Source: Macrocystis pyrifera (Eukaryota > Sar > Phaeophyceae > Laminariales > Laminariaceae). From it: DNA of 64,000 bases. Location: NCBI GenBank assembly GCA_031763025.1, contig JASSKH010000028.1, forward strand, positions 9,439,359 to 9,503,358, in the 5' to 3' direction. This document shows positions 35,736 through 49,200 of this stretch, in pieces; within the stretch, counting starts at the first letter, position 1, and every line of letters begins with the position of its first letter. The notes under the pieces were generated by a model. It did not search any database and was not told the DNA's origin. It saw only the letters and a program-made list of their open reading frames with translations. The position numbers and the translations under genes were made by a program.

Positions 35736-35936
35736 CGAATTATGTTTAGCCTTTTTTATTTGCATTGTTGTTGCTGTTGTATATATTATGGTAGATAGGT
35801 GTTATTGTGACTTCTTTTTATTTTTTGATTGTATGGCATTTTAGCATAGTTGTACTATACCAGTGCTTACTGTACCATGCTGTGTGTTCGAACATTATAA
35901 CTCACATACATTTCTTGAGTAAATACACACCACCGT

Positions 35937-36600
35937 ACGTGGGTGGGCGGGTGGGTGGGGTCGGTTTGTGGGGTGGGTGGTCGGGTGTGGAATAAACGTA
36001 CTACATTATTACTACATCGTGGGTGGGTTGGTGGGTGGTAGGGTTGGTGTAGGTGGGTAGGTTGGTCGGTTGGTGTGACGGCGTCACCTACGTACTGAGA
36101 CATAGGGGTGGGTAAAGTATCGATCGATTACCCAGCCCAGGGTAATCCTTATAACACTCTCCCCCCCTCTGAACGGCGGGGTCTTAAGGGCGTCAGAACC
36201 GTATACGTCTGTACCCTGACCTACCCGCTTCGTTTCATTAACTGGGGAAACAGGGAGATGTGTTTTGTTTTGTAGGCACCCGCAAGCGTTTCTGTAAAAG
36301 AAACGTTCGAAGTGAGGTTCGAACCCGTGACCTGGACGACGTCAAATAAATGTGACGGTGTCACCTACTGAGCCATAGGGGTAAAAGATCGATCGATTAC
36401 CCAGTCCGGTAGGGTAGTCCTTATAACATTGGTGAGTGGGTGGGTGGATGGGTGGGTGGGTTGGTGGGTGGGTGGGTGGGTGGGTCGGGTGGGTTAGTAG
36501 GTGGTGTGGGTCGGTGGTTGGGTGGGTGGCGTGGGGGTGGGCGGGTGGGTGGGGGTGGGTGGATGGGTTATGGGTGGGTAGGTGGGTGGGCGTAGGTGGG
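35937..36600. repeat. GTGGG minisatellites (two arrays)
   Basis: 35937-36065 and 36430-36605 are made of TGGG/GTGGG runs with strong G-strand bias. Each is followed or preceded by a copy of the tRNA-like unit described at 36303-36440. The G-runs could form quadruplexes. Confidence 0.85.
36303..36440 (-). repeat. tRNA-derived SINE head, second family
   Basis: The reverse complement has TGGCTCAGTAGGTGACACC and CACGGGTTCGAACCTCAC at tRNA spacing. The part from GTGACGGTGTCACCTACTGA to AGGGTAGTCCTTATAAC is repeated at 36070-36160, where the B-box half is missing. Confidence 0.6.
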
Positions 36601-36609
36601 TGGATATAA

Positions 36610-38890
36610 CACCAGCCCCACTGGCGCAGCGGTCGTCCCACACTACGGTTTACTATTATTATATTAGCAGTATATAGTGTTAGTGGTGGTACACTATTCC
36701 GAAGTAGTCTTGTGGAGATCGACACACTTGACCTGGGCAGCATCCAGGGAAGCCATTGGCCTATATCCTTGACAAGGAATTACATACCTGGTGGTATAGA
36801 ATACGTGCGTTCTGTGACGAGCACAGGAGCTACAGTTCGGCTTATTATAACACCTGTAAAATTCAGTAAAAATGGAACACAGATGAGACGTATTACGCAG
36901 CTTGCAAAGTTGAGTATCAGCTACTTAATTAATCAGTCGAACTCACAGCTGACGTATTTCAAAATTATGAAAACTACGTGCAACAACTATTATAACTCCT
37001 CCTGTATAATAATACTACACAAGTAGTAGTAGTACTGCTGTGATAAATAGTAGTAGACGTATTGTAGCATAACTCGAACACATGTACATCATTTCAACAA
37101 TGTGCATGAATGATTATAGGCGGTTCATACAAGGTACGGCTGCCGGCCGTCTGCCGTGACGCCCAGCTTCGAGGTCCGAGCACACGACAACGCAGGAATC
37201 GTTCGCAAGTCATCCTCTCAACATGCATCATGCTGACCTGTGACTGACTGAGCTCTCTCCCCCCACAAATGGCTGATAAAACAGCGCGAAGAACTTGCCC
37301 CCCCCTCACACTTTTATTCTTTTACCAAGCAGGTCAGACGACTCACTAATTTCTCAGAAACTGTTCCAGGATAAAGTCGGCGTCCCCGGTGGCTTGGTAG
37401 GTGGTCCGCGTGCCTGTCAAGATCAATTTCGTGGGTTCAAGTCCCATCGAGTGCATGCTCATAATAGGGACTTTTTCTTGCATAAAAAATTGATAAGCGG
37501 AAAGCGCGAAAGCGTGAGTTGGCTACATTCGATGAAAATCGACGAGCAGTGGGAATGCTGAACCCTATGCGCGACAATAAATAAAGGCACGTACCGGGGG
37601 GGAGAAGGGACGACACCTGTGACCATGGCTTGTCCAGAAGATCGTCGAGGGTAAAACTTCCTACGATTGGGCTGGGAAGTAAAAGTGATGGATAAAAAAA
37701 AAAAAAAAAAAGTACGTACGTATCCACCTGTCACCAGGTACGCAAAGTACACCATGATCGTGATTATGTAATACGTAAGACAAGTAGAAAAAAAGGAATA
37801 TATTAATCAGTCAAACTCACAGCTGACGTATTTCATAATTTTATAAAAAAGACAAGAAAGAGAGAAGAGGGGATGTGTGTGACCGTTCTTTCTACCCGTT
37901 GACAGCCAGCACAACCAGTGTCCGTGCCGATTCTTTAATCCTAGAGAAGAGATACAACACAAGTTCTGTGGCCACAAAGCTACGCCACAGAGATGCTATG
38001 TTGCAACGTACCAGTAAGCACAGGGCAATGCAATGTCATGTCATCAGGGTAGAACAGAAGGGGTATCGGGGGTATGATGCTCAGACATGGGACACATTTT
38101 TCTTGGACGCGTCAAGGCATTTTCACCCTTGCTTTGAATATTGTTTTTATAATAGCAAAGCGGACAGTCAAGGCGTCAAGCCTCGGTCTCCAAGTATCTG
38201 TTGCCAGTCACCATCAGTACAAGCATGGTTTCGGGCTATCTCTGATTGGTCCAAATGCTGGAAATTTCGGGCTCGAGCAAAACGAAAAGCAAGCCTCCGT
38301 GCGGTGGGGGGTTGGGGAGCGGGAAATCGAAACTCGGTAAAAGGGGAAACAAGGAGCACACAAGGGATCCCCCGCATTTGGGGTGCCGCACGAATCAACG
38401 TCTGGAGTCCCGGGTAATGGGACACACGTGAGCAAGCCTTTGCCATCATGTGGGGGCGCAAAGGAACCGTGAGGGAGCCCGAAAGGTGAGTCGGATGGCC
38501 TGGTTCTGTGTCATCATCACTCTCTGGTCAAAAAAAGCGTGGAAAGTAGAACAAAACGAGACTCGTCAGTATATCTGGTATTTTGGGCGATGAGAGAAGC
38601 CATTCTGTGTAGCAATCTATCAGTTCAATAGCAGCAACATGGTAGGGATAGAGAGAGGGGGGGAGAGAGAGCAACCCGACCTCTGACGTGAAAACGTCCA
38701 GGGGTCCTTGCGTCCACCGGCACCGCAGCCTCACTGCTTCTGTGGTGTCACGTGTCCCAATATGCCGGGCTAGTCTCCTTAAAACGAGAATTAGGAGACT
38801 GCTGTTCTCATCTTTTTCTTGAACACGATGAAACGCTCAACGCACAACGATAGTGTGTAGACTTTTACTCTCACGAGACTCACGACCAGA
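36610..38890. other. Intergenic with minor repeats
   Basis: Holds two copies (36925-36975 and 37799-37850) of a repeat with CAGTCGAACTCACAGCTGAC; an inverted third copy is at 41379-41430. A tRNA-like sequence is at 37377-37450. The 180-codon open frame at 37875-38417 has no recognisable domain. Confidence 0.45.
37377..37450 (+). repeat. tRNA-like sequence (Asp-like loop)
   Basis: GGTGGCTTGGTAGGTGGTCC and GTGGGTTCAAGTCCCAT form plausible D- and T-arms; the T-stem pairs fully with one G-U. The loop CTGTCAA would give a GTC anticodon, but the anticodon and acceptor stems are mismatched. It is probably a SINE head or pseudogene. Confidence 0.5.
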
Positions 38891-39325
38891 CGGAATTGCA
38901 ACCGCCTCCCCTGTGTACCCTCAGGGGGCAGCAGCAACAGCAGCACCAGCGAGGGCGTTGCAGCTCGGACACTCCCGTTAGAACAGCTGCAGAAGACGCC
39001 GCAGAAGGAACTCGTCGTCGCTGCATCTCTCGGAGGGTGCGCGTAGTGTCGCCCGTCGACTCGAGGCTAAGCTACTCGTCGTCGGAATCTACTACTTCTA
39101 CTAGTGCTGTCGAAATGGGTGCTTCTGCTGCTGCGGAGCTCGAGAACACCAACTACAACTCCGAGGGAGCAGGGGAAGCAGTTCGAGTTGGGGAAGCGGG
39201 AGGGGCAGGAGGAAAAGGAAGCGTCGGCAGGGGTAGCGGCAGCAGGGCAATAATGAGGAGGTGGTCGTCCCGGCGCCTGGAGCAGAAGGTTCTGCTCCAG
39301 GCGAGGGAGCCACCAGCGCGCAGCG

Positions 39326-40255
39326 ATGGCCACGGCGGCCTCGGCGGCGGCTCACGGCACCGACTCCACCCTCCACGCCGCCTTGGAGGGAAGGGAGCAC
39401 TATCAAATGCCAGCACTAGCACCACCACCACCACCACCACCACCACCGGGAGCAGGAGCAGCCGTTATAGCAGCAGCGCCGACTACGAAGGTGGCAACGC
39501 CCCAGCTCGCGCGCCGCCTCGGACGGCCCAGGTCTGTCCCGCACGCCTCAGACGTCGTCAACCCGACGACAGCCAGACGCGCCTCCTCCGGCTCCGACTC
39601 CCCCGCTCTCGGCTTGTGGGCAGCCGACTCGTCGTTGTCGTCGCCGTCGCCGTCGTTGTCCTCCTCTCCCTCGTATCCCTCTCGCGCGATGTGCTCGTAC
39701 TCCTTGCTGGACGCTAACCCTCAACACGCCGTTGCATCGATGCTTCTTAATGAGGGTGGTGGCGGCGGCGCATGTGGCGAGTTCGTCCGGGGAGGTGTAG
39801 GTGATGGTGGTGGTGGAGGATGCTGCGGCGGCGTTGAACTGCAACAGCAACAGCAGGAGGTGCCGGCGTCGCCGACAGCCTCCGTCTCGTCGGACACCAC
39901 CACCACCACCACCGCGCCTGGGTGGGCCGAGCGAGCGGGGCTTACGGGCGGAGTGACTGCCGCCTGCACGGCTGCGAGCCCTCTTGGGAGAGAGTCCACG
40001 ATCGTGGGCGCGGCGGAGGGTGACCGTGAGGTGCCTCGGTTTCTCCGCCCCGTGATCTTGCTGCTGACGCTGTCGTTGTTGGCCATCGTCGGCACCAGCG
40101 TGATGAGAGGGAGTGGGGGAGGGGGGGGGGTGATGTTCGGGCCTGCTGTGCAGGCTGCCGGGGGCGTGCAGCTGCCGGAGGAAGTGGTGAATGATATTTT
40201 CGACCGAGCGGATAAGGATCGGGACGGGGTTATCGCGGGCGAGGAGATTCGTGAT
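39326..40255 (+). CDS. Exon 1: N-terminus, membrane span, canonical EF-hand
   Basis: The ATG lies in a GCGATGGCC context and opens 310 codons with no stop. The first 230 residues are Ala/Pro/Ser/Gly-rich with poly-Pro and poly-Gln (LQQQQQE). FLRPVILLLTLSLLAIVG is a membrane span, probably a signal anchor. The loop DKDRDGVIAGEE satisfies all EF-hand positions (D, D, D, G, I, E) and is preceded by the helix LPEEVVNDIFDRA. The exon ends at a GTGAGT donor. A second long frame at 38896-39717 lies in another phase and is probably 5' UTR plus shadow. Confidence 0.8.
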
Positions 40256-43200
40256 GTGAGTGGGCTATGTACTACCGATCTGACCGAAAATATAACATCT
40301 ATTTAAACTTTATGAATCATATCAAACGGTGTTTATATTTACGGTCAGAGAGGTACGTACCTGTGTACTTCTGTGCGGTGCTTCGATCATAGTTGCATCA
40401 TACCACGAGCATATTTATACCCTGCTATTAATATTAATAGTTTCACCTGCTGGGTATTAATTACTGACTGCTGTGCAAGTAGCTTTTTGCTTGCTTGCTT
40501 TCTTTGCATGCTTGTTTTTGTTGATGCCTTCGTCGTTTTTGCTTCCTGTCTTTCGCTCTTACCTTTGGTTGCTCTCTTGTTTCCTTGCTTGCCTGCTTTT
40601 CTTGTTGAGACTAACAGACCAGGTACACACCGGTACTCCTTGGATTGCGTGTTTTGTTGCTCGCACGTTTTTATTGTACAGCAGTACGTACTGCTTGTGT
40701 ATTAATACTCGTGTTATCTGTTACATCGTACGTGTATAGAAAACCTGGTACAATCCAAAGTACCAGGTACTTGGTTTTTACGTTTTTTGCCGGTATGTAC
40801 GGCGGTGAATTCGATGCATGTCGGATGGCCCGTCACAGCAACTTCAGCTTCTTTTACCACCTGCCACAGCGGCTGACTGACTGATTGGTCTGTGTTTTGA
40901 TTGTTTCGCTCGCTCGCTCATTGTAGATACCGTGTTTTTGATCTCTTATGTATAAATTCGCACTGCTGTACGTCGTCTTGCTGCGTATCACAATAGTGGG
41001 CGCCCGCAGTTGAGAACATTCATTATTTTGAGAAAAATAGGCTCAGATCGGCACGAACACGTAAGAAAATACACAGCAGCTCAACAGCAGTGGGACCAAA
41101 CTCTAAATCCTACCAGATATAGACTACAAAAAAGTAAGATGAAAAGGTCCGAAAACACGTAAGACGTTGAGCCTGGACACCAAATTGACGTTTCTTAACA
41201 CCGGGCGCCCACTGCTGCAGGCCTGTGTAATCTACTATTAATATTACGGGGGAACATAGTAAGTAAATAGGACGTACGGTACACTCAAAACACCTATATA
41301 TTTCCCTATTTTTACTAACGTTATTTGGTCCTGTATAGTATTGTCCCCCGTAATAATATTGATAGTATTAACTACTGGTGTAATTTTATAAATTTTGAAA
41401 TACGTCAGCTGTGAGTTCGACTGATTAAATAGTTGGTGGAATTAAAAAACCCTCTAAAACTTCAGATCAGATAGGAAAGTTGACGATTGACGATACAAAT
41501 TGATTACAGCAACGGCTGCGTGCGTGATTGGGGAATGATACAAAATCGATCGGTGCTATTGTCAATAGTTTTGCAGCTACCTGGTACAACGGACCCAGGG
41601 TACACGCTGTTATGAGGCGCTCACGTTCTCGCAGCTAGATGGTTGGTATCGCGTTTGGTCGCTTAGAGTACCAAAGGAGCCCAACATAAGATAGACGGAG
41701 CGGCCATGGCTATATACAATGCGTACGTATCGGTTATGTCGGGTGCTTCTACAAAGCACAAAGTGCCAGGTACAGGTATTAATAGTACTATTTCGGGGGA
41801 CCATAGTTAGCAGGACCTACGGTACACAAAAAAAAAATATATATTTCCGTATTTTGACAAACAATATTTGGTCCTATTTACTATGGTCCCCCGTAATGTT
41901 AATACTGAGGGAATATCTCGGATTATCACGTATGTATGGGTTGTTTCCGTATGCGGTTCGATTTTTGAGCTTCAGATTTTGACCCGATCGCATTTTCAGA
42001 TGTGAACTTGGCAAATCGAAACAGCAGTCTTCCTATGCGGAAAAATCGAATTTATTGTGCGTGCAGAGATTCGAGCAAACGCCGAGACCAACTGCTGTTG
42101 TTGTGGTCTGGCGCCGCGAAGAGTCGCGCTGGGCGCGCCGCACGGGGCGTAGGACCTAAGCGTTCGAGCCAACGCTTGATGCTTTTGGTCTGACGGCGAA
42201 GAGACGTGCCGAGTGCGCTAGAGTCAACTTGTCTTGGTATTTTGTATTTCACAATGTGACTGACTGCTGCTGCTGCTGCTGTACGAGTCTAAGAGTGCGT
42301 ATCCACGGAGAGGTGCGCGCCGAGTGCGCTTCTCTTTGTCTCTAGGCCCGAGCCCGCGCCAGCCGACTGTAGTCTGGCCACGGAGAGACGCGCCGCCCGT
42401 CGACCGCCGCCGACCGCGCGTCGGGCGCAAAGAAACGTCGCTATATAGCTGTGTCACCATCCAACTCATCGATCGTTCTGCTGCTGCTGCTGCTGCTGCT
42501 TGCTGTCGTGAATGACATCTTGAATTTAGATACCATCCCAATTTTCGATTTTAAGACCTAATGATCGAAGTCATCGGATTTTGGGCCAAAATCTGACGAC
42601 TCAAATCGAAGAAAATCTGGTCGGATTTTGTATATTCGGACTGCATAAGCAGGTGCTTTCATGTTTGAGATCGAAACACACAAATCTGAAGCTCGAAACC
42701 GAACCGCATAGGCCGTTTGGCCGCGTTTATTAACTGGACTTTTTTTTTTTTTCTCTTTTCGCAGAAATTTGCCGGAAACGCGAAAAAAATGAGGCGGGTC
42801 GTACCATTGCCTGATATCAGGGTGTGTCTTAACCTCCCCCAGAGAGCATTGGAACAAACCGAATGCAATCTTGTTTGCCACATTAATTGGTGCTGATCGG
42901 TTATGGAAGACGAATAGATTCAGTGCAGCCCGAGAGAAACAGCAGTGTACCTTGAAAGAGGAAGAAGTGTTACCCTTTTTCTTCTTTGGGAGGACCGAAC
43001 GGCTGGACCGAACGGGAACAATTAGCATATCATTTGATGTAGATGGACACCACCGAAGATGGACGTGGACACTAATTTCCCGTGGCATGTGCAATAGATA
43101 CCGTTCGTACTGATTCGACCGGCGAGGCCCAGGATTCTGCATGAACCCAAACACGTGGTTTTTTCACACAGAAACGGGACGAATGACCACGAGCAGCCTC

Positions 43201-46200
43201 GTTCCGTTCCGCTCGTTCCCATGCTCTTTGGAGAGGATTAAGCTTTGGAGAGGATTAAGAGTCGCCCTCATGTTTCATGAGGTTGCGACGCTCGTTCACC
43301 TGATCGAATTCAAAACTAGCGTCGCGCGCGCAGGCCGCCCGCTTGATCGTGCCGCTAGAGGTGCCCCTGCTCCTAGACTAGAGACTCGACCGTACCTCGC
43401 CGTACCTCGCGAGCGTATGTAGCGTGAATCAACCTTCTGGCGCGACAAAGCCCTCCACGACATGAAGATAGCTGGCCATTTCGTGGTGATCTCAGCTATG
43501 TAGGTGAATCGGCTCTGTCGACCGGACGAATAGAGCTCTCGTGGTGCGCGGCGCTTTCTGCGACCAGCCATGGCCTGGCAATGACGCTGGGGGTGACCCT
43601 GATCTATCTACAGGATGCCTATTGGCGACACGGCTCACACCGTGCGCCTGCCTGCCCGACGACACAACATCTTTAGGAATTTTGGCGGGGCTGAAAAATT
43701 TCCGCTAAACGCGAAATATATTGCTGCGATCCGGGAATCGAAACGAGAAAGAAAACGTCCATTTAATAACGGCCCTTACAGCATTACGGTGAGGTCGTTT
43801 TTTGGTATGTTTGATTAGTCTGGCTCGCGGTAATTTCGTGACGCCCAATGTCCCCTATTCACAAAAGCCACGTATTTTTATAGGAAAACCCTTCATTTTT
43901 GTCAGCGGGAAAAGGACTCTGCTGGCAGCGCCGTGATTTTTGGGGTGAGCTTCGCCTGCGGCCACTACCAGCGGTATGGGGAGAGGAGGGACGTGTTGTT
44001 GCTGACGATCAGTTTCGAGCACGGCAGTTGCCGCACAGCTGCACAGACTTGCAACGGCGTTTCCTGGCGTTGCTTCGTGGACGTATACCGCTTGTCCCCT
44101 CCAAGATGGCATTGAAGACGAGGAGTAAGCCGGCTTCCCTTATTGGTGTCATGCTGACAAGAGGCTCACAGTAGTGCCCGCTGGGCGCTGCCTACAGACG
44201 AAGGCAAACATGTATATAAATTCAGATGAATAAAAAAAAAAAATTGAACAATGCGCTTGGCATGTTTTGGTATACCAGGTACACACTTCGATCCTAGCGG
44301 AGATGTTTCTCTAACGTCCCGTGTTTTTTTTCCCCCCCCATAATTACCCGTACGCGAAACCCCTTTTCTGCTTTTTGGCGTAGTACGCGAACGCGCGACC
44401 AATTATGGCCGTACTCCGACAAGTTTGCTACCGAGAACTGAAGTTCAACTACGAGTTCAAGCAGTAGGGCGGGCGGAATTTCTGAGTTTCGTGGTGCAGG
44501 GTCCCGCCGCATGTCTTGTGCTTCCTTCGTATGCTTGAAGACATTCCCTACCTAGGCAGCGAAGGCTCACCGACCGCCCTTTTCAGCGTATTTTAGTGCA
44601 CGACTGGGACGAGTAGCGACTCCGGAATTATACGTATGCGCACGGCACCAGTAGGAGCTTACGTACGTACTCATACCCGTCGAGCTTTCCTCGTACAGCA
44701 GTCGTGGGTGCACCCGCGTAAGAGGGGGCAAGTCGCTCTACTTGCACTTGTCTTACGTCCTGTTCCTCTCTATTGTTCGATATACGAGAGGATGTCTCTT
44801 TCATCGGATGACCGACATTAGAGAGATCTCGAAATCTCTCTCATATCGGCAGAAACAGGTTGTGCTCAGTTCATGACTAGATGCAGAGGGCGAGAGTGAC
44901 CACTTTGTTTTGGCTGGCATTTGGGCGCGGCAAAGGAAGTCTAAGTGAAAATATATGAAGAACACGCATGCTGCAACAGACGTGCACCATTTTTCTTTTC
45001 TGAAGTTCCCCGCTAGCTTGAGGAGCTCTTATACTATTAGTAAGTCGCCCTAGATCTGGCTTCAAGAAAAAACAAAGTGCGGTCGGATGATTTTTTTTTT
45101 TATGTCTTCGGTACACAAAAACATAATTTTGCAAAACACAAGTGCAAGTCCGACGGTTTTGGGTTGGGGAACCGCGTCGTTCAGAAAATATTTTGAACAA
45201 AATGTACTATTGATACCTCTATCTATCGTAGCACGAGTCGGAAAAAAAAACAAACGAAGCGGTGAGGTCGAAAACTTCCCCACAACTCATTTTTGCAAGT
45301 TTGGTGTGATGGTTCGATCGCGCGTTCAAAGGGGTGTGTAGGTTTTCATAGTTGTCTACAAATTATTATAGGTTTGAACACAAGGAAATCGCTGCCTACC
45401 GAGTGCCTGGTATACCATTAAGGCGACTGCTGTAGCTACGGTATACTCCCGGTGTGTGTGACGCCTCTCTTTGTTGCATTGGGGCGTCTCTGCGTGCGAT
45501 AACATTGTTTCATTGGCCGCTGTCGTGTTAACCCCACAGCAGTAGCAGTGCAGTCAGTAGCACCGTTGTATATACATACACCCACGCACACGGCCAGTAG
45601 GCGCCCCGTCCTCCGAACACGATAATTACTGTTCGTCGGCCTGCGGTCAACTCACGTCGCCACATCTTTCTCTCTCGAGGTATTGACTGCTGGAGTGAGA
45701 AGACTGAGGGGGACCACCAAACACACAACACGGCTTTCATTGCACGTGTGATCCACAGCAGTATATAGCTTGCGCTCGATTGAGGAGGGGTTCCCCATTA
45801 GGACTGCAATCCCGTTTTGGGCACAAACGACTCAAACTCTTAAGTAAGTTGTTCCCAAAGCGGGAACTGCGGTGCTAATAGAAGGGTCAATCCGAACATT
45901 TCCGTTCGATGTAAGAGAGTATTATAGTAGCGTCTTTCGTCCTAAAATTAACCCCTCTTATACTCGTAGGGGTGGCGGGTGTGTCAGCCCATTGACCCGC
46001 TCATCAAATCCTGACTTTCTCTTATATTCTGATTTCTCGTATATATATATATATATATATATCTCCTATATCGGTGTACCCACTGAGCTGCTGTACTTGA
46101 TGTATGGTGACGAGCTTTCATGTCGCCGCTATCCCGCAGCCCAGCAAAGCAGCACCAGATTTTCTGTATATATACACAACCAGTATGATGTCACCGATTT

Positions 46201-49200
46201 TATGTCTGTACCAGGTACTCACATAGAATGTACCAATACGCACATGTGTTTACTTACGTAGTGTGTATACCAGGTATGCGTTCGAGGAGCGTACGTACGT
46301 GCGTACCCCCCGCAGCCCCGTGCCAGTGGGCTCTTTTACTTGTAACAGCAGTCTTTTTGCCTCTTGAAAAACGAAACCGTTTGCTCCGAAAGCAGCGTAC
46401 AGAGTATTTTAATACCCGGTATACCATTCATACGGATAGTGTTCGCTGCGTCGCCGGCATGGTTTTGCCCTCTTGAAAGGTACCGGTGAAAAAATCCGGG
46501 GCGCGAGTGTTTTCGACACAATCCTGTGGGAGAAAAAACCACAGGTGGAACACTAGTACGGGAGTCCATAGTGAATAGGACTTATGGTATACACCAAAAC
46601 CTATATATTTACCTATTTTTTCCGAAAAATATCTGGTCCTTTTTACCATGGTCTCCCGATATAGTGTGCCAGATAATCTTAGTGTTGGTCACGTTTTTGT
46701 TGCGGGCCTTCTGGCGGAAACCCCGATTATTGTGGATAAAGTCTCGTGGGATCACGGCGCCTTCCTTGGTGGGCCCTGCTGGCGGCTACTATATTTTTTT
46801 TGCACCACTACTGCAAGTGGGAGCAGGGTGCCAAGTGTGATCAGTTCCGGGTGGGATCAGGGTACCGAGCGGGAGCAGGGTCGGCAACAGCGTCGACCTG
46901 TGACATTCTCTTCACAGGCTCGTGTGTCTACGAATAGTTCTTGCTCATGTTTTCGTTCGCTCGCCGAGCGTGAAGCTTGACTGGCTGACGCTGGTGCCTA
47001 CTGACGACGCACCAAGTGAAGTCCCGGAAGTTGCCCCCCCCCCCCCCCCTCCTATTATATATCTGGTATATATTATATATGGGTTGGGTTGGTGTCGGTT
47101 GGCAACGACACTGTAAAACATGCCGCTCACTACGTGAGCTAGACATCCAGGGTACCGTTTTTTTTTTTTTTTTTTTGGGCGGTCGCCCACAGCTGGTCGT
47201 CGAGTTAGATCATTTGTGCGAGGTAAAGAATCTTGACTCTGCACAAGGGAATTGATCGTATCACGTAGTGTTCAAGGTAAGGCACCCAAGAGGCAGTTAC
47301 ACAGTACTCCCATTGCTGTCTCTGGAAGTGGCTACACCGGAAATTAAACTGACGCATTGAGGCTGTCATCCATATGCAGGTCCGCCTCACAGGCGGTTCT
47401 TAGTAGGATGCAGCTCACCCTTCATGCGACTCGCCGGACACCTCACGGCGCTTCGCGCTCGGTGCAAGCAATGTCTGCCTGGTCGGTGAAAACCCGACAT
47501 GCTCCGTCCCGGCATTGTAGGGATGCGAGGGTCTATGGTCATACGACTACGGCCATGCATGAGATCGAGTACATCTCTGCTATCGAGTACACCCCCCCCC
47601 CCCCCCCCCCCCCCCCGCCCCGCGCCACGCTCTCTGGTAGCGCCTTCGTCAAAGCAAATTACATTATGTTACTTGAACTGACGTCTATTATACGTGCGAT
47701 TTTTTTACATGTTCTATTAGTGTACGTCGAAGTATAAGAGCTGCGAGTTGGCCTACCAGCACGGCAGAAGCGCGGAGACCAGATTGGTCGAAAGTCAGCT
47801 CTACAAGCCAAAAGTATGCCAGGTACCTGGTAATATATACGTGCTTGGAAAACTCGAATATTTGTACGGCAGTAGTAGGTAGTACACAGTGTACGTCGAA
47901 GTGACGCCTTCTTTTATACCTGGGGTGTAGTACGTACTCGTACACAACCTCAACACTGCAAGCGGTCCTGCTATTGCTGGTGGTGCTGTTGTAATATTAG
48001 TGGTCAGTGTCATGACAATAGTAGTTTCCCTTTGATTTTTTATGCTTCGTTCCCGCCCGCCCACCCACCCACCCACCCCCCTCAGCTCGTCGAGGGTGCC
48101 GCGGACTCCTCCCAAGGCGCCTCTGAAGACGATGCGTCTGGGATCAATGCTCGCATGAAGAGCATCATGAAGAACCTCGACCGGAATGACGACGACGCCC
48201 TCTCTCGGGCAGACGTCACGACCTCCTGGAATCGGCAGGGTGAGAGCGGAGCGGCAGTGGTCCTGTAATATCACGGGGGAACATGCTATCAATATTCAAA
48301 AACCTAACATGGTTGTGTAAACTTGCCGAGACGCATGGGTTTTAGGTCCATCGTTTTAGGTCCATCGTGGGTTTTGAGTACTCCTAACCCTTTTAGAACT
48401 GCAGTCCCTTTTGGGGGACTATCCACTCTAGTCCTAAGTACGTTGCCCCCAAAACGGGACTTCAGTCCCAAAACTATATCACCCGGTATGTTTTTGTTGA
48501 CCCAGCTTCGACAAAATGGTTGATGGTCCCACGACTAATCCCTCGTTATTTACGTATTCATTCCGAGAAAATTCCCCAGGCGGTCGAGGCTAGGGTTCGG
48601 GGTTGGGGTTTAGAAAGTCCATGTACAATTCAACCATTTTTGTACGTAGGGGCTGAAGGTTCGTACCAGCCCTCCGGAGCGGGGCGGTTCGGCCGGGTGA
48701 TATTTTCGTATTTCCGTATATTTATTTCGAGGTCGTGCGAGGAACGGCAGCAGCAGCAGCAGCAGCAGCAGCAACTGCAACAGCAACAGCAACAGCGGCC
48801 TCAAAGTCGATCAGTCCCATCGCGTGGCGTTGGGTGAGGGTCGCGTGTACGGCGTTGAAAGGCCAGTGCGACTGCTGTGTGATGGCCCCAAGGCCTCCCG
48901 TTTGTTTTTCATCCGACTGAACATGACTCGTGTATGGGTATGATACGTGCCATATCGCAGAGGCGATGCGGGGCGGGGCGGCGGAGGTTTTGAAAGGGGC
49001 GAAGACTAAAAACTCTCGATGACACCGCGGGGGTGGGATGGTTAGGGTGGGGCGCGGTGCGGTGCGTTGGGGTGAGGTGGAGTTAGCACGTTGTCGCGAA
49101 CGGTATGGTCTGCACAGGGTTACAATGTTTTCGCCGTCGAACGAGCTATAGCGGGAAAATCGTGTGAAAAAAACGCCCGCTAGTATTTTGGGGAGGGTGC

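Larger units (their letters stand above)
40256..48085 (+). other. Intron 1 (7.8 kb) of the STIM-like gene, repeat-filled
   Basis: Contains MITE copies at 41243, 41789 and 46557, an inverted-repeat segment at 41946-42714, a foldback at 45797, a (TA)n tract at 46039-46060 and a full short interspersed repeat at 47050-47616. No exon-like frame with splice sites was found. Confidence 0.6.

Noticed and set aside
37875-38417. 180-codon plus-strand frame
   Set aside because: No recognisable domain, with a competing frame of similar quality inside it. It is probably chance.
38896-39717. 273-codon plus-strand frame upstream of the STIM-like start
   Set aside because: Arg/Ser/Val low-complexity reading. 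The overlapping frame from 39326 leads through a membrane span and EF-hand into supported splice sites.
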